Part shown: in pieces, positions 42,101-52,972 of the stretch
How positions within the stretch are numbered: position 1 is the stretch's first letter
How the letters are laid out: each line of letters opens with the position of its first letter
IMG/VR virus record: IMGVR_UViG_3300042544_002197
Span: 1-64,000 of that record
Reading direction: 5' to 3' (one strand)
DNA from: a virus
Length of the DNA: 64,000 nt
Notes under the pieces: model-generated
What the model was told of the DNA's origin: nothing
Seen by the model: the letters and a program-made list of their open reading frames with translations, nothing else
Databases searched by the model: none
Translations under genes and position numbers: made by a program

Positions 42101-43043
42101 TTAATTTTGAAATGTAATCATCAAAATCTAAACCTACAGTTTGTAAGTTCCATCCATCTAACGCTAACGGCCAATTAACTTCAACAGTAATAATATCTGT
42201 TGTTCCTCCATCAGAACTATCTCTTGGTACTTTAAAACTTGCCTCGTATTTTGGATTGGTTTCTCTATTAAGTAAAAGTTCTTCTAAGTCATCTAAATTA
42301 TTAAAGAACTCTTCAGTTACCCCATTATTGGGTCTAATTAAAAAACTATTTGTAGTTCCTGTAACTCCACTAAATGGATTACCTGAAACCTTTAAAGTAA
42401 TATTTGTAGTACTTGTTGGTTCGGAATATGATAATATATCATAAGTTGTTCCACTATAATCTACAACGTATTTTTTATATGTGGAATAAAAATTTCTAAA
42501 ATTGTTACTTGTCTCACTAATCGTTAAACTTTGTGGTTCGTTAATAACAATATCAAATGGATTATATAAACTTGATTTTTCTATCTCAAACTGTGTTGTT
42601 TTTGATATTGTATCGTATGTGATGTTCTGTGCAGTATAATCTGAAATTCTAACAGGTATTGTACCATCAACATAAAGAGCTGCTGGAAACTTTTTTACAA
42701 TTCTTGAAATTGATACGTTTAATCTTTGTTTTAATGAACCGAATAAAGATTTACCGGCATCGTCAGTACTACCTTTGAATTTAATACTTTCTTTTTTCTC
42801 TGCAACACCGTCTTGTGTAGTTACAGCAGTTGTCTCTTCTTTTAATGAATCTAACGTTAAGAAATCCGAAAATGGTGACGTTTTAAAATTTTTACTATCT
42901 CTTTGTGGGATAATTTTATCTAACGCAAAATTGGTATTGGTTAATTGACTGCTACCGTCGGTAATTTGTACACCGACTAAACTATCACTAAACGTTTGTA
43001 ATCCATTCGCCGCTTGGCTTGGTACCTTTGTAAATTTTGCCAT
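39105..43043 (-). CDS. Baseplate wedge-like protein with Thr-Pro linker (1312 aa)
   Basis: The first ~780 residues are globular. A helical portion ([53 protein letters not shown], then [10 protein letters not shown]) matches baseplate wedge proteins of the gpI/T4 gp6-like type, where a K-S-K-G-T-x-x-[SA]-I-x-x-[FL] segment is characteristic. Residues ~800-908 are a Thr-Pro/Ala-Thr array ([22 protein letters not shown]). The C-terminal ~400 residues contain Cys-rich, Tyr/Thr-rich beta domains with TWEDAGLA-like stretches and end in a Gly tail ([12 protein letters not shown]). The array probably links the baseplate part to an exposed appendage. Confidence 0.8.
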   Translation of the reverse strand: MAKFTKVPSQAANGLQTFSDSLVGVQITDGSSQLTNTNFALDKIIPQRDSKNFKTSPFSDFLTLDSLKEETTAVTTQDGVAEKKESIKFKGSTDDAGKSLFGSLKQRLNVSISRIVKKFPAALYVDGTIPVRISDYTAQNITYDTISKTTQFEIEKSSLYNPFDIVINEPQSLTISETSNNFRNFYSTYKKYVVDYSGTTYDILSYSEPTSTTNITLKVSGNPFSGVTGTTNSFLIRPNNGVTEEFFNNLDDLEELLLNRETNPKYEASFKVPRDSSDGGTTDIITVEVNWPLALDGWNLQTVGLDFDDYISKLSDLADEIDDYKSNLVVRFLAAPQLFEFDTNDKKGETIFQLYGQSFDRVKKYIDNIANMRNVTYDGINNVPDLLLKNLSDNLGLDSHNLFNEQNIEDTLYTRQDSVYGGQSIGKNLIESEHEFYRRLLVNLSHIYKSKGTRNSIEFFLRFLGAPEPMIKINEYVYKVKSKLNDNVQNDVYNLIQGTKTEFVITGYNGTGFTENTITGTTNLTRDEYPVDTDGLPRKITNEKDDIFFQKGSGWYDLTLSHRSSDVLDESTSSGTTINGVFQLTGRTKTIKTKPKDYTYGEDYFNYFRILPGLEYGFELEPKIDNLKISVSDDEYDSKLILNRKNIGVYLSSAQCIEYDIYRQSRNLEISIGGITPQYTSGVTFEEFTKEVLNGFISTSESKYNKSYFTLEQVYNEYVKNTNFTPYTDVDLNAFITKMSPNWMKIIEQFIPATTLWTGGNLTENNLFNRSKHTYPRPRYAIPNDNSRDGLDYQCDDIMPLTPTPTPTQTKTQTPTPTQTKTPTPTPTLTVTPTATITATPTATITATPTATPTATATPAATQSQTPTQTPTATPAATQTQTPTSTPAATPAATQSQTPTPTTTPTPTILITYYELSECSPGTEYAFTTIIPNLGIGQRYVRPSDSVKFTYTGSYTTQREVPNTYNGNIQKTTYTGCTDPTPPPENRTAYVTAWTRDTVDLTTIKSEVCGVNEQQLALNLGYTQLNSGNLYVNETSITSGITYQLYTGNVTTDGTTPNGAGKWYAIKIQGTSGNFTMVASINSSGIIQDWTPCDTPVPSLSMTPTPTQTPVSTAPTYLTSRGARWECNSGTVYQYDIYENTNSNFTGNQFSNGTSGAQTFTSIDSMLTSAPSTSANWIDSGSPYCSTGIQYQLKIDNNPCSSTYNTTNAVVTGNNSTCWQMSDLYYLTCANAKSLTSPYQSFVLNGTYKYFLNGTTPTEWEDAGLAMQGEWFFNDQNGSHQRIFSNDGTIQNTDTAECVVGGGGGGDPLPGG
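40320..40640 (-). repeat. Thr-Pro coding repeat array in the 1312-aa gene
   Basis: Degenerate 6-18-base units encoding TPT, TQT and TAT steps over about 107 residues. Opposite-strand frames here look like Val/Gly repeats and are shadows. Confidence 0.85.
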
Positions 43044-43969
43044 TATTCGGTAATGTTGTCAAAGTCTAAACTTTCATCAATGATTTCTCTCTCTTCTCTA
43101 ACCTCATACATTGTTTCATTGAATTCGTCTTTAACTTCAAACAAGTTATATTGTTTGTATATTGCGTTATTGTTATTATTATCATAGATGGTGTAGATAC
43201 CCGGAGTAATCGCCTTCGTTTGATTACCGTAAAGAGCGTGAGCCAATGTACTTGCATCGTGTTCTACCATTTCTATTTCAAGTGTAGTTGGGTTAAAAAA
43301 TGTATTTGTTAAAATAATGTTTTGTCCTGGTTGTCCAATAAATGGAACCACGTTTGGTCTACTTGATGGTGATGACGATGGTGTTATTGTTAAAAAAACC
43401 AAATTTGATGTTTGGTCTGTATATTGATAACGTATTGCTTTGTCCGTTGAATTAGACAAATTTGACACTATTGGTTGACAATAAAATGAAGATGTAACAA
43501 CTCTATAAAAGTTTGGTATTTTTTGAAAAGTACCATTTGTATTAATATACTCAATTCTATATCCAACTAAACCTTGTGGTGTAAATCTATTTCTATATGC
43601 AGCAGGTACGTTATTTAAATCAATAACTAAACCCCTTACAGATGGTAATGACGCTAAAACTCCACAATCTGTAATTGATGTTCTAATTTGTTTTGGTCTA
43701 AGATGTAATGTGTAAACACCAAGTTCTGAGAATTTCTCAGATGTTAACTTCAAATTGTATAAACCTCCCAAGATTTCATTTCCTTGTACATTAGAATCGT
43801 CAACAGTATTCTGATTATGATATACCGGTGTTAAAACGTCCTCAGCATTTAATCTTGTCAAGGTAATTGGTGCTGTGGTTGTTCTACCAGAAGTATAATG
43901 ATATAAAATCTCAACATCTTCTGGTGATACATCTGCGGGTCTTACAATACCATAACTTCCTACTGCCAT
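43043..43969 (-). CDS. Virion structural protein (308 aa)
   Basis: Starts [20 protein letters not shown], followed by [20 protein letters not shown]. The body is beta-rich with [37 protein letters not shown] and [19 protein letters not shown], consistent with a baseplate or tail-tube-associated structural domain. It ends in an acidic tail ([18 protein letters not shown]). It is coupled to the 1312-aa gene by TAATG and has a TATTTATA box 11 bases before its ATG. No named family is recognised; virion assignment comes from composition and position. Confidence 0.75.
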   Translation of the reverse strand: MAVGSYGIVRPADVSPEDVEILYHYTSGRTTTAPITLTRLNAEDVLTPVYHNQNTVDDSNVQGNEILGGLYNLKLTSEKFSELGVYTLHLRPKQIRTSITDCGVLASLPSVRGLVIDLNNVPAAYRNRFTPQGLVGYRIEYINTNGTFQKIPNFYRVVTSSFYCQPIVSNLSNSTDKAIRYQYTDQTSNLVFLTITPSSSPSSRPNVVPFIGQPGQNIILTNTFFNPTTLEIEMVEHDASTLAHALYGNQTKAITPGIYTIYDNNNNNAIYKQYNLFEVKDEFNETMYEVREEREIIDESLDFDNITE

Positions 43970-43980
43970 ATCTTTTTATT

Positions 43981-43988
43981 TATAAATA
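43981..43988 (-). promoter_or_regulatory. TATTTATA box before the 308-aa structural gene
   Basis: TATTTATA on the minus strand in the 25-base gap, 11 bases before the ATG at 43969. Confidence 0.4.
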
Positions 43989-43994
43989 TAATTT

Positions 43995-44675
43995 TTATTG
44001 TTTTTTCACTTTAAAATACCCACCACTATACACACTTAGTTCTCCCATGTTATCAACTTCACCTAATCTTAGGTTCACTTCCATCACTCCTTGTTTACCT
44101 CTTTCAACAAAAACATCAGAATAAACGGTTGGTTGTTCCACAAATCCCAAGAAATGTTCGTTTCTCGTTAATATAGAGTCATATATCGTTTCTTTAGTAA
44201 ATCCCGAAGTATTTCCTGTTATCATCGTATAACCGTCCTCATAGTCCCTATAATAAAGATGTTGTGAACCCATTGTTTGCCCCGTATATGTAAATGTATA
44301 ATCTTTGTATTTTAACCCTTCATTTGTTGTACCCGTAGTTACTCCAACATATTCGGTTGACCCATATTTTCTTTTTTCTTCAATTCTACTTCCACCAACC
44401 GCTAAAAACGTTGTTCCGGTATAACCTGTAATTACACTTATTACCGTCCCGTTTGTTGTATAACCCGTAGTGGTACCAGATGGTAAATGTTGTTCATATG
44501 GATATGGTGTGATTGGTGACTGTCCCAAAGTGGTATTATCGTGTTGATAATAACCCGAATCTCTAAAATCTAAAAAACTTTGTGTTACCGAATCGATAGA
44601 TGAATACGTACCATCTTCCAAAAGGAATGATGGGATAACGAATGACATTGTTGCAAAACTACCGAAATTTGACAT
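43995..44675 (-). CDS. Virion structural protein (226 aa)
   Basis: A Gly/Thr/Tyr-rich protein starting MSNFGSFATMSFVIPSFLLE, with beta strands through the middle (GTTTGYTTNGTVISVITGYT; SRIEEKRKYGSTEYVGV) and an end segment (RLGEVDNMGELSVYSGGYFK). The closing sentence-like structure FVERGKQGVMEVNLRLGEV suggests a virion protein that contacts the neighbouring baseplate component. It lies upstream of the 308-aa gene by 25 bases and has a structured leader with nested inverted repeats. Specific function unknown. Confidence 0.72.
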   Translation of the reverse strand: MSNFGSFATMSFVIPSFLLEDGTYSSIDSVTQSFLDFRDSGYYQHDNTTLGQSPITPYPYEQHLPSGTTTGYTTNGTVISVITGYTGTTFLAVGGSRIEEKRKYGSTEYVGVTTGTTNEGLKYKDYTFTYTGQTMGSQHLYYRDYEDGYTMITGNTSGFTKETIYDSILTRNEHFLGFVEQPTVYSDVFVERGKQGVMEVNLRLGEVDNMGELSVYSGGYFKVKKQ

Positions 44676-44683
44676 AATTTAAA

Positions 44684-44723
44684 TTGTACACTAGTAAATA
44701 TCTTTACTATGTATTTGGTACAA
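44684..44723 (-). promoter_or_regulatory. Nested inverted repeats in the leader of the 226-aa gene
   Basis: Outer arms TTGTAC and GTACAA (44684-44689 and 44718-44723) enclose an inner perfect hairpin AGTAAA-GATA-TTTACT (44693-44708). There is no T-tract, so it may be an operator or RNA leader structure. The 79-base gap also contains a TATATTG box. Confidence 0.35.
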
Positions 44724-44754
44724 TATAAACAATTAATTACTTTTAATAAATGAA

Positions 44755-45363
44755 TTATTCTACGAACCAATAAAAATTAACATCTCTTGATAATCCTGAT
44801 GGGGTATATGTCAATCTATACGCTGAGGTGTTAATTGACTGGTCTGGTGTATAAGTACTTCTTGTCATCCCGAACATTTGTAAAGTTGTAGACCCTATAA
44901 TACGAGCACCTAAAGTACCAGCTAAAAAAGCTCCTGTACTGAGTCCACCTGATGTTGATACGTGTGTAACTGTAAAATCTGTCTCACTTATAAAAGAATA
45001 AACATCCGTCTCCCCAATTATTACTTCATAACTACCACCTCCACCATCACGTCCACCAGCCGCGATAAAAGTTTCAGGTGATGCTCCATATGTGGTGGCT
45101 TCTATTGGGCCTGGTCTATATGATTGTAAAGCCTCTATTGATATATTAATATCCGCCGAGCTACTACAAACACCAGTACTTGTTACTCTAATTGTAACAT
45201 CTCCCGGATTAACCGTAACATTATATCCACTTATTAATGATGCTCTAGAAACACTTGTTGCGTACTGAGTACTTGTACCCAAATGATCAATAATTGCCAC
45301 TGTAAAATTATTTGCTGCCGTTGCCAAATTTAATCCCGTTCCTGTTACTGTTACTACTGCCAT
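44755..45363 (-). CDS. Virion-associated protein (202 aa)
   Basis: Starts MAVVTVTGTGLNLATAANNF and has two beta-rich segments. The first (residues 1-80: SGYNVTVNPGDVTIRVTSTG, with paired Cys near CSSSADINISIE) resembles a small Ig-like domain. The second (AGGRDGGGGSYEVIIGETDV; ISETDFTVTHVSTSGGLSTG, ending RDVNFYWFVE) may bind to a partner. It is placed after the 2414-aa gene and carries a TATTTATA box four bases before the ATG. Function is not recognised. Confidence 0.7.
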   Translation of the reverse strand: MAVVTVTGTGLNLATAANNFTVAIIDHLGTSTQYATSVSRASLISGYNVTVNPGDVTIRVTSTGVCSSSADINISIEALQSYRPGPIEATTYGASPETFIAAGGRDGGGGSYEVIIGETDVYSFISETDFTVTHVSTSGGLSTGAFLAGTLGARIIGSTTLQMFGMTRSTYTPDQSINTSAYRLTYTPSGLSRDVNFYWFVE

Positions 45364-45367
45364 ATTC

Positions 45368-45375
45368 TATAAATA
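45368..45375 (-). promoter_or_regulatory. TATTTATA box before the 202-aa gene
   Basis: TATTTATA-GAAT-ATG on the minus strand within a 45-base A-rich gap. Confidence 0.4.
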
Positions 45376-45408
45376 TTTGTTTTTTTTTTGTTTTATTCTT
45401 TTTTTTAA

Positions 45409-48400
45409 TTAGTTAATTTCTTCCAAATCACTACAGTTCATTAAACCTAACGATGCACACGGTGAAGTGTAATCACTACAAAATCCACCAGGTTCAGCTT
45501 TACACGAATAAGTAGTAGTACCTCCACCACCTCCACCAGTTGGTGCTACATAAGGGTCGTTACCTCCACACCATTGGCTATTATCACATTTTCCACCTAT
45601 TCCAATTACCATTCCAACATCTTCAACAAATTGGAATCCAGAAACACCATATCTAAATGATACCGATATGGTACTACAAATGTTAATTAATATACCTCCA
45701 CCTGGACCAACAGCTTGTTCGAAATCACCATAAGGTCGAGTAACGTATGTATTATCAGTTTTTCTATATTCAATATATAAGTCTTGACCATTATTCGTTA
45801 ACATACTTGTTGGGATGTAAATACTATAACAATTTCCTATACAAGCAGTAGTACCAACCACTCCACTAGTTGTAACACAACCATTAGCATCGGTAACTTC
45901 AAGACAGTATCCATATTCATCAATACTACTAACAGAAACAGATGGTGACCCTGAAGTTACACCTGTATATGTTCCAACTAAAGTTCCTCCACAGGTATTA
46001 TAAGGTGCTGACGTGTCAGCATATAATCTATATGTTTTAGGGAATACTCCTCCAGATGACGACAATGTAATTGCACCATCCGCGGTTCCGTTACAAGTTG
46101 CAAATGTATCAACCGTAATAGTTGCAGTTTGTTCTGCAGGTTGAGTAATTACTATTGTTGTAATAACATTTACACAACCAGCTCCGTCTTTAACGTATAT
46201 TGAATATGTCCCGATACTTAAATTACTGAACAAACCGCTTGATTGGTAATTTTCTCCGTCTCTTGAATAGGTATATCCAGAACCACTTCCACCTGATGGA
46301 CTTGATACGGTAATTGAACCGTTAGATCCACCATAACAACTTACATTAGCGGCTAATGTATTTGCGGTAGGTGCGGATTTAGATAATGTTACACTGTTAG
46401 AAAATGCAACACATCCACCATCTGAAACCATTACCGAATATGTTCCGGTTGGTTTATCTGAGAATGTACCACTTGCCTGTGGACTTCCATAACTTATACC
46501 ATCGGTACTAATATAATATGTAAGACTTGCAACGCCGCCAGATGCTGTGGCAACAACTGAACCTGTATTACCTGTCCAACATGTTGGGTGATTTCCCACC
46601 GCCAACGATACCGTTATTTGTCCTGGTTGTGTCACCGTTACTGAATACCAATCACTTTCACAACCTTGACCGTCTTTTATTTTGTAATAATAGGTTCCTG
46701 CTGGTTTACTACCGTATGACCTACTTGTTGTGGTCTCTTGATAAGATCCTCCTGATTGTGTATTAACATCACTAAGTTTAATCGAATATGGTCCTCCTTG
46801 TCCTCCACCCATGGAAGAAATAACAATAGTTCCTGATGAATTACCATAACAATCAACATTAGTAACACTAGTCGATGCTGATGGTTGACTTCTAGCTAAA
46901 TCAATTCCAAAAACAGATGAAATACAACTTGGTGTGTTTCTATCTCTTATTTTAGCATAATAATATCCACTAGATAAACTATTAAATGTTGCACTTGTTT
47001 GCCATGTTCTACTAGCATTAGCCGTATCGACATTTAATGAAATTGAATAATCGTATAAACCTGAACTACCAGACCCAGACAATATTATTTGTCCTGTTGT
47101 ACCTGTCCAACATGTTGGTATAGTTGTTGAAGATGTTGTTACACTAAGTTGTGATGGTTGTGTTACGGTTGCATTTGTGCTACCAACTTCACCATATGTA
47201 TCTTTTGCATATATATCATAACTACCAGCGGTTAAATTGGAAAATGTTGCACTAGCTTGGTAATTTGTTCCGTCTTTAGAATATGTATAATTTGCGGTAC
47301 CTCCAGCAACGCTACTTACAACAATTGAACCCGTACTACCATAACATGTTGCGTTAGTGACTGACAATGATGGTGTAATTGTTACGTCGGTAATTGATAT
47401 TGTTATTGTTTTATCAAATGTTAAACTTGTACTATCAGTTACTCGTACTCTAATATAATATATCGCCTGTGCTTCGTAGTTAAACACTGCAGCACTTTTT
47501 AATACTCCCGATGTAATTGTGAAACTACTATTATCAGGATAATTTACAGTATCGTGTAATGCAAATGTCATTACACCACCTTCAGGGTCTGTAGCTGAGA
47601 ATGTACCGATTGTTGTACCTGTTGGTACATTTTCGGATATTGACGCTGAACTTATTGAGATATCGGTTGGTGCCTCGTTTACGTTTGTAACTGTGATTGT
47701 AAATGTTGCTTCGTGATATAATCCACCTGCATCTGTTGTTCTAACTCTAATTGAATATGTTGATGGTGATTTAGCCTCATAGTTAAACACAGATGTATTT
47801 CTTAAATTCGCACCACTAATATTAAATGATGCATTATCTGTGTCGCCAGTACCTGCAACTAAACTATATGTAAATGTATCTCCACTATCCACATCCGATG
47901 TTGAGAATGTGCCTATTGTTGTATTTGATGCCGTATTTTCAGCTTGTGATGTATTACTTAATAATAATGCATATGGTGTTTCATTAACATTATTTATAGT
48001 AATTGTAAATTGTTTTTCAGTATATTGTCCAATGCTATCCGTACTTCTAACTCTAATTAAGTATGAAGTTTTTGATTCGTAGTTTGGTATAAATCCATTT
48101 TTTAACGATGAACCTGTTATTGTAAAACTACCATTGTTATCATCTCCTGTGCCCGCAACTAATGTATAAGTGTATGTATCACCCGGATCAAGACTTGTTG
48201 AACTAAATGTACCTATGGTTGTACCTGTTGCAGTATTTTCATTTATTGAACTATTACTTAATGAAATATCCGTTGGTGGGTAGTTTGGTGTTGCGGAAGG
48301 TGTTGGAGTTGGGGTTGGTGTTAGTACTTGAACCGATAAACCAAATTCGCAGACGGTTGTTGGTGTCGGCGTTTGAGTTTGAGTAACTGTTGGTGTAACT

Positions 48401-51400
48401 GTATTTGTTGGTGTTACAGATGGAGTTATAGTTGGTGTAACCGTATTGGTAGGTGTTGGAGTTGGAGTTGGGGTTAATACAACCACTGATAAACCAAATT
48501 CACAAATAGTTGTTGGTGTTGGTGTTTGAGTAGGTGTTAATGATGGAGTAACAGTATTAGTAGGTGTAACGCTAGGTGTAACAGTATTTGTTGGTGTAAC
48601 GGTGGTTGTTGGTGTTGGTGTTGGTGTTAACACAATTACAGATAATCCAAATTCACAAACTGTTGTTGGTGTTGGCGTTTGAGTAGGTGTTAATGTTGGT
48701 GTGACTGTATTTGTTGGAGTAACTGTAGGTGTAACCGTATTGGTTGGTGTTGGAGTAACGGTTGATGTTACAGTTGGGGTTGGTGTAGGTGTTGGTAATA
48801 AGTAACAATCTCCAGTTTCTAAAATTCTAATATTTGCAACAGGATAATAATTAACTTCGTCCTGTGAACCTTTTAAAGATTTATATGCAATTGGTTCATT
48901 TATTATGTATATACCTTCGGTAACGTTTGAATAAATTGTATCAACAATTCCCGTACTTATGTTATATTCATCATATTGTACAAAACCATATGAATCAACA
49001 ATGTATGTTGTTCCACTATAATATTCACATGGGGTAACACCCGCGCTTTGTGCAAATGATCCTTGTTCAAATGTTGTTTTATTATATGGGTTTGGTGAAT
49101 CCCAACTTGTAATATTAACACTTGTAATTGTTCCTCCTGTATATGGAATATTTAATTGGACGAATTTAGTTGTTTCATTTGGTTCAATTGTAACGTTTTT
49201 TGTTGTAAATAAAACGGTACTTCCCGTGTAAATGTTTACAGTAAATGTAATCCCAACATATGTTGGTGATACATTTCCATTAGAATCAAAAACGTTAAAA
49301 TTTAAACCATTATCATCATTATCTAAATCAGAAACTTCTTCTACATTAATAAAAAGTGTTTGTGGTTTATAATATGTAAATACATTACTATCAAAAGGAT
49401 AAACTTCTCTGTATGAGGATTCATTTGCCTCACTATATGTTGTTGCAGTTAAGTTGTTATCATAAATATAAAAACCGTCAGGATTTGTTCTATTTTTTAT
49501 TATACCTTTATTAATCGTATCACCAGTATAAAATAAATTTGTGTTCCAGTTTGTTATAAGACCGTCAAAATCATTTCCAAATGATAATGATAAATCACTT
49601 GGGTTATATGAGTCTATAAACCAAGCACTTGTATAATCAAAATCATCACCATTCAAATTATAAGTTCCACCATTTAATTGTGATGTTAAAGAATTTGTTC
49701 CTGAAAAAATATCAGTAACAATACCATATTGAACTTTATAAAATACTAAATTATTCTTTTTATAATCTCTATAATATCCATTTAATGCTGATAGTTTACC
49801 ATCAACATCATAATATAATTTTTTATTTATTGTTATACCTAAAGAATCTGAATTATCATACCAAAGTGAAAAATAATTTGGTGACGTTTCCAATTTTAAT
49901 TCATGTGTAAAATATGTTTCAATATTAATTACGCCTGGTTTTTTCTCTGCAGATATTGTATTTGTACTTAATGAAGTTGTTAAACTATCAAGATAAGCCT
50001 GTGCTTGATTATCAGCATCTTGCTGTGATACCATTGATACGATATATCCCTCAGGGAGTGAATATGATAATGGTACAGGATTATTTAATTCACCAATTGT
50101 TGTTGAGTCTTGTCCGTCGCCAATTAACGAAATTGCACTACTACTATATAGTGTTGGATTGGTTGAGTATTTTTCAGGGAAACCAAAAACATAAGATAGA
50201 AAGAATAATCTATGTACGTCGGTAATATATTCTCTTTTTGTTACATCATTTAGAATATCAACTTCATTATATGTTTTAATTCCGTCAACATATTTGTATG
50301 ACAATTTTCTAATTGTTGATAACCCTGTTGTTGATTCATTCGGTACAAAATAGATATATCCACCATCTGAATAGTACCCACTTATAATTCCAGTTAAATC
50401 ATCATATAATTTAATAACAGAATCATCATCATTTAAGAAAGGTCTATTTGAATATCGTTTTCTAAAATATTTTGGTTTTTGTACAAATAATTTTTGTTGT
50501 GGAATTATTAAATAAACAAGTGCGGCAAAAACTAAAAGAGGCCAAATAAATCTAATTAACGTTACTGCAATTTTATTCCACACTCCACTTAATCCATTTG
50601 AAATTAGAGCCGTATTTGTGGCATCTGTAAAAAGACCTAAAGTATGAGTTTCAAAGTAATTAGCCGCAAGACCTCCTCCACCAGCCCACAATTTGAACTT
50701 ATTGTCTGGCATGTATTTTTTCAAATCTGGTATGTTACTTCCACCAACATACCCTCTAGTCATGTAATTCACACAATGTTCAAATCCTGTGGCAGGTATG
50801 TGTCTTTCATTTCCAAAATCATAAGTTGTAAATGTGTTATTATTAACATCATACTCATTTGATGTTAATCCGCTCCAACCTAACAAATATGAATAAACAG
50901 ATGGTTGTAATAAATCCGCACCATTTATTATTTTATTTAGAGTTCCAACACCAACCATTGTGGGTTGTACGTCTGCAGGTACATATCTTCTTCTTATGTC
51001 GAATGTGTAATCCGCAGGTGGATTTGTAAAAAATTCTCTAAAGTTGGTCATTGCCTTATTTTCAGGTCCATCTATAACTTCATTAGTATGTCTTGGTCCG
51101 AATAACCATTTTGTAACAACGTAATTTACTTGTACCCCAAAATCTCTTTTTAATAAATTACCTACTTGATAGACTTTATTCGTTGGTGAAGTCCTTACAC
51201 TATCTCCATAAAAATATGGTAAAGCTGGTGTTGCCAATAAGTCATCCATCCAAATGTAATTACCTTTTACAGAATAATTATTCGTTGAACCTGACCATTG
51301 TGATATTGGTATCTTAGACCAAATTTTAGTAACAAATGTTGGATTATGATACGCGTCATATGGTGAGTAGGGATTTACACCCATATCATAACCATATATC

Positions 51401-52653
51401 TCATTACCGCAACCAATTGTAACTTTCACATTAGTTGTGCCTCCATTGAATGATTTATTTTGACCCACAGCCAATCTAAGATTAACCATTCCACTTTTTG
51501 TAACAACATAAAATGTTTTAGAGGTGTTAAAATTTCTTGGTCCAATTTTTATAAAAGCACCTTCACCAAGTTTATATCTTACTTTTATTAAACTATAAGG
51601 TGTTACAACATTATATGCGCCAGAATTTCCAGAATTATATGAATATGAAACTTCACCAATTTGACCACCATATAATCCATCAGTTATTAATAATGATACA
51701 TCTTCAGCACTATCTGTGGCGGTAACTGTTACAGGTACTATTCTATTTTGAGTTGCAGTACCCGCTAATACATTCTTAATTGCGTATTTTAATCCATTTG
51801 GTTTAATACCTTCCGTTCCGGGTATAAAAGGGGTACTTTCAGTATAATCACTTAAATTAAACGGTATTGTTAATTCCCCTGTACCGCAACCATAACCGTC
51901 ACCAAAACAGTTACCTAAATATTCAAATTTGTGTGTTGTTGAATTATAACTATATTTTGTTCTATTATTTAAATCTCCAATACTTAATGTTAAAGTTTCA
52001 TTACTGCTAATTTCAGTTTGTAAATATGGATCAACGTACCATGGTCCAACTGTAAATGGTGTATAATCGGTAATGTTTTTATTCACTAAACCAACAATTG
52101 GTGAATTAGGTAATTTTTCTCTATAATATGTAACTATTTGTGGGCAAGTTGAACAATGTTGGGTTGACGATGTAAACCCTCTACAAAATTCAGCAAAAAT
52201 TAATGATGGGTTACAATCTAATTCTACGTTGATCGCTCCACTTGTTCCATCGGACGTAATAACATCTAACATAATAAAACCATTATCTTCGATATTTGCA
52301 TCCATCAAAAATTGGTGATATTTTATTGTTTGTGTAGATATATTACCTAAATCATATTCATCTAATATTCTTAGAACTCCGTCTACTTTGTATTTTACTC
52401 TTACTTTAACTTTTGTTGACCCAATATTTGGAGATATTGGTGTGAATATAAATTTTAAAAGTTTTAATACTTTTGGTATTTTAAAAACATATGTTAGTTT
52501 TAAGTCAGATAATTGTGATCTTAATAAATAAAATGAAAGTCCACTATGTGTACCGTTTCCGGACCATGTTAAACTTTTGGTGACACCACATTCGTGTGAT
52601 AGATTATCTGGTGCCTCCCCCGCTACTGTACAATTTATTTCAAATGAACTCAT
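45409..52653 (-). CDS. Giant virion adhesin-like protein with cadherin-like and SprB-like repeats (2414 aa)
   Basis: Region 1 (1-~690) is a Cys-containing globular part starting [21 protein letters not shown] hydrophobic TM-like helix follows at ~694-717 ([18 protein letters not shown]). Region 2 (~720-1285) has Tyr/Asn/Thr-rich domains. Residues ~1285-1455 are Thr-Pro linkers holding three CEFGLSV segments at a 51-residue period. Residues ~1455-1755 are three cadherin-like repeats ([20 protein letters not shown] type). Residues ~1760-2270 are about six SprB-like repeats (CYGxxxGxI...YTYSxDGxxY...AGxYxxxxxDxxGC...VTQP). The end is Cys/Gly-rich. SprB repeats are typical of gliding adhesins of flavobacteria, so the protein probably contacts the host surface. 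Virion location is inferred from the operon. Confidence 0.82.
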   Translation of the reverse strand: MSSFEINCTVAGEAPDNLSHECGVTKSLTWSGNGTHSGLSFYLLRSQLSDLKLTYVFKIPKVLKLLKFIFTPISPNIGSTKVKVRVKYKVDGVLRILDEYDLGNISTQTIKYHQFLMDANIEDNGFIMLDVITSDGTSGAINVELDCNPSLIFAEFCRGFTSSTQHCSTCPQIVTYYREKLPNSPIVGLVNKNITDYTPFTVGPWYVDPYLQTEISSNETLTLSIGDLNNRTKYSYNSTTHKFEYLGNCFGDGYGCGTGELTIPFNLSDYTESTPFIPGTEGIKPNGLKYAIKNVLAGTATQNRIVPVTVTATDSAEDVSLLITDGLYGGQIGEVSYSYNSGNSGAYNVVTPYSLIKVRYKLGEGAFIKIGPRNFNTSKTFYVVTKSGMVNLRLAVGQNKSFNGGTTNVKVTIGCGNEIYGYDMGVNPYSPYDAYHNPTFVTKIWSKIPISQWSGSTNNYSVKGNYIWMDDLLATPALPYFYGDSVRTSPTNKVYQVGNLLKRDFGVQVNYVVTKWLFGPRHTNEVIDGPENKAMTNFREFFTNPPADYTFDIRRRYVPADVQPTMVGVGTLNKIINGADLLQPSVYSYLLGWSGLTSNEYDVNNNTFTTYDFGNERHIPATGFEHCVNYMTRGYVGGSNIPDLKKYMPDNKFKLWAGGGGLAANYFETHTLGLFTDATNTALISNGLSGVWNKIAVTLIRFIWPLLVFAALVYLIIPQQKLFVQKPKYFRKRYSNRPFLNDDDSVIKLYDDLTGIISGYYSDGGYIYFVPNESTTGLSTIRKLSYKYVDGIKTYNEVDILNDVTKREYITDVHRLFFLSYVFGFPEKYSTNPTLYSSSAISLIGDGQDSTTIGELNNPVPLSYSLPEGYIVSMVSQQDADNQAQAYLDSLTTSLSTNTISAEKKPGVINIETYFTHELKLETSPNYFSLWYDNSDSLGITINKKLYYDVDGKLSALNGYYRDYKKNNLVFYKVQYGIVTDIFSGTNSLTSQLNGGTYNLNGDDFDYTSAWFIDSYNPSDLSLSFGNDFDGLITNWNTNLFYTGDTINKGIIKNRTNPDGFYIYDNNLTATTYSEANESSYREVYPFDSNVFTYYKPQTLFINVEEVSDLDNDDNGLNFNVFDSNGNVSPTYVGITFTVNIYTGSTVLFTTKNVTIEPNETTKFVQLNIPYTGGTITSVNITSWDSPNPYNKTTFEQGSFAQSAGVTPCEYYSGTTYIVDSYGFVQYDEYNISTGIVDTIYSNVTEGIYIINEPIAYKSLKGSQDEVNYYPVANIRILETGDCYLLPTPTPTPTVTSTVTPTPTNTVTPTVTPTNTVTPTLTPTQTPTPTTVCEFGLSVIVLTPTPTPTTTVTPTNTVTPSVTPTNTVTPSLTPTQTPTPTTICEFGLSVVVLTPTPTPTPTNTVTPTITPSVTPTNTVTPTVTQTQTPTPTTVCEFGLSVQVLTPTPTPTPSATPNYPPTDISLSNSSINENTATGTTIGTFSSTSLDPGDTYTYTLVAGTGDDNNGSFTITGSSLKNGFIPNYESKTSYLIRVRSTDSIGQYTEKQFTITINNVNETPYALLLSNTSQAENTASNTTIGTFSTSDVDSGDTFTYSLVAGTGDTDNASFNISGANLRNTSVFNYEAKSPSTYSIRVRTTDAGGLYHEATFTITVTNVNEAPTDISISSASISENVPTGTTIGTFSATDPEGGVMTFALHDTVNYPDNSSFTITSGVLKSAAVFNYEAQAIYYIRVRVTDSTSLTFDKTITISITDVTITPSLSVTNATCYGSTGSIVVSSVAGGTANYTYSKDGTNYQASATFSNLTAGSYDIYAKDTYGEVGSTNATVTQPSQLSVTTSSTTIPTCWTGTTGQIILSGSGSSGLYDYSISLNVDTANASRTWQTSATFNSLSSGYYYAKIRDRNTPSCISSVFGIDLARSQPSASTSVTNVDCYGNSSGTIVISSMGGGQGGPYSIKLSDVNTQSGGSYQETTTSRSYGSKPAGTYYYKIKDGQGCESDWYSVTVTQPGQITVSLAVGNHPTCWTGNTGSVVATASGGVASLTYYISTDGISYGSPQASGTFSDKPTGTYSVMVSDGGCVAFSNSVTLSKSAPTANTLAANVSCYGGSNGSITVSSPSGGSGSGYTYSRDGENYQSSGLFSNLSIGTYSIYVKDGAGCVNVITTIVITQPAEQTATITVDTFATCNGTADGAITLSSSGGVFPKTYRLYADTSAPYNTCGGTLVGTYTGVTSGSPSVSVSSIDEYGYCLEVTDANGCVTTSGVVGTTACIGNCYSIYIPTSMLTNNGQDLYIEYRKTDNTYVTRPYGDFEQAVGPGGGILINICSTISVSFRYGVSGFQFVEDVGMVIGIGGKCDNSQWCGGNDPYVAPTGGGGGGTTTYSCKAEPGGFCSDYTSPCASLGLMNCSDLEEIN
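48290..48800 (-). repeat. Thr-Pro array with three 153-base tandem copies
   Basis: Segments encoding [16 protein letters not shown] recur with anchors at 48341, 48494 and 48647, exactly 153 bases (51 codons) apart, embedded in TPT/TVTPT linkers. This suggests recent tandem duplication within the 2414-aa gene. Confidence 0.85.
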
Positions 52654-52668
52654 CTACTATAATTACTT

Positions 52669-52959
52669 TTAACTTGTTTTTAGTCCGTAAATTGGTGAAT
52701 TTAATCCGGGAGTATGTTTTATTTTTATTGTCTCATTAATAATACCACTATTTGACGACTTTAGGTATGTTTTATTAAAACGTTCTTCTTTTGTTGAATA
52801 ATTGAAAACGCTAACAGTAGTATCTAAAGATTGGCTAGGTGTTATGAAAAGATTAATACTATATGTACCTTCAATATCAGACACATTAAACCAAATTATT
52901 TTATCTACCTTATTAAAATTGTTCGATATTTCAGGAACTTTTAATGTTGTTATTGCCAT
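52669..52959 (-). CDS. Hypothetical 96-aa structural-region protein
   Basis: A small beta-rich protein starting MAITTLKVPEISNNFNKVDK. Likely strands are IIWFNVSDIEGTYSINLFIT and TTVSVFNYSTKEERF, ending LNSPIYGLKTS. No signal peptide or catalytic motif. It lies between the 905-aa and 2414-aa structural genes with gaps of 13 and 15 bases, so it probably belongs to the same operon and may be a small fibre cap or adaptor. Family unknown. Confidence 0.7.
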   Translation of the reverse strand: MAITTLKVPEISNNFNKVDKIIWFNVSDIEGTYSINLFITPSQSLDTTVSVFNYSTKEERFNKTYLKSSNSGIINETIKIKHTPGLNSPIYGLKTS

Positions 52960-52972
52960 TTTTCAGTTAATT

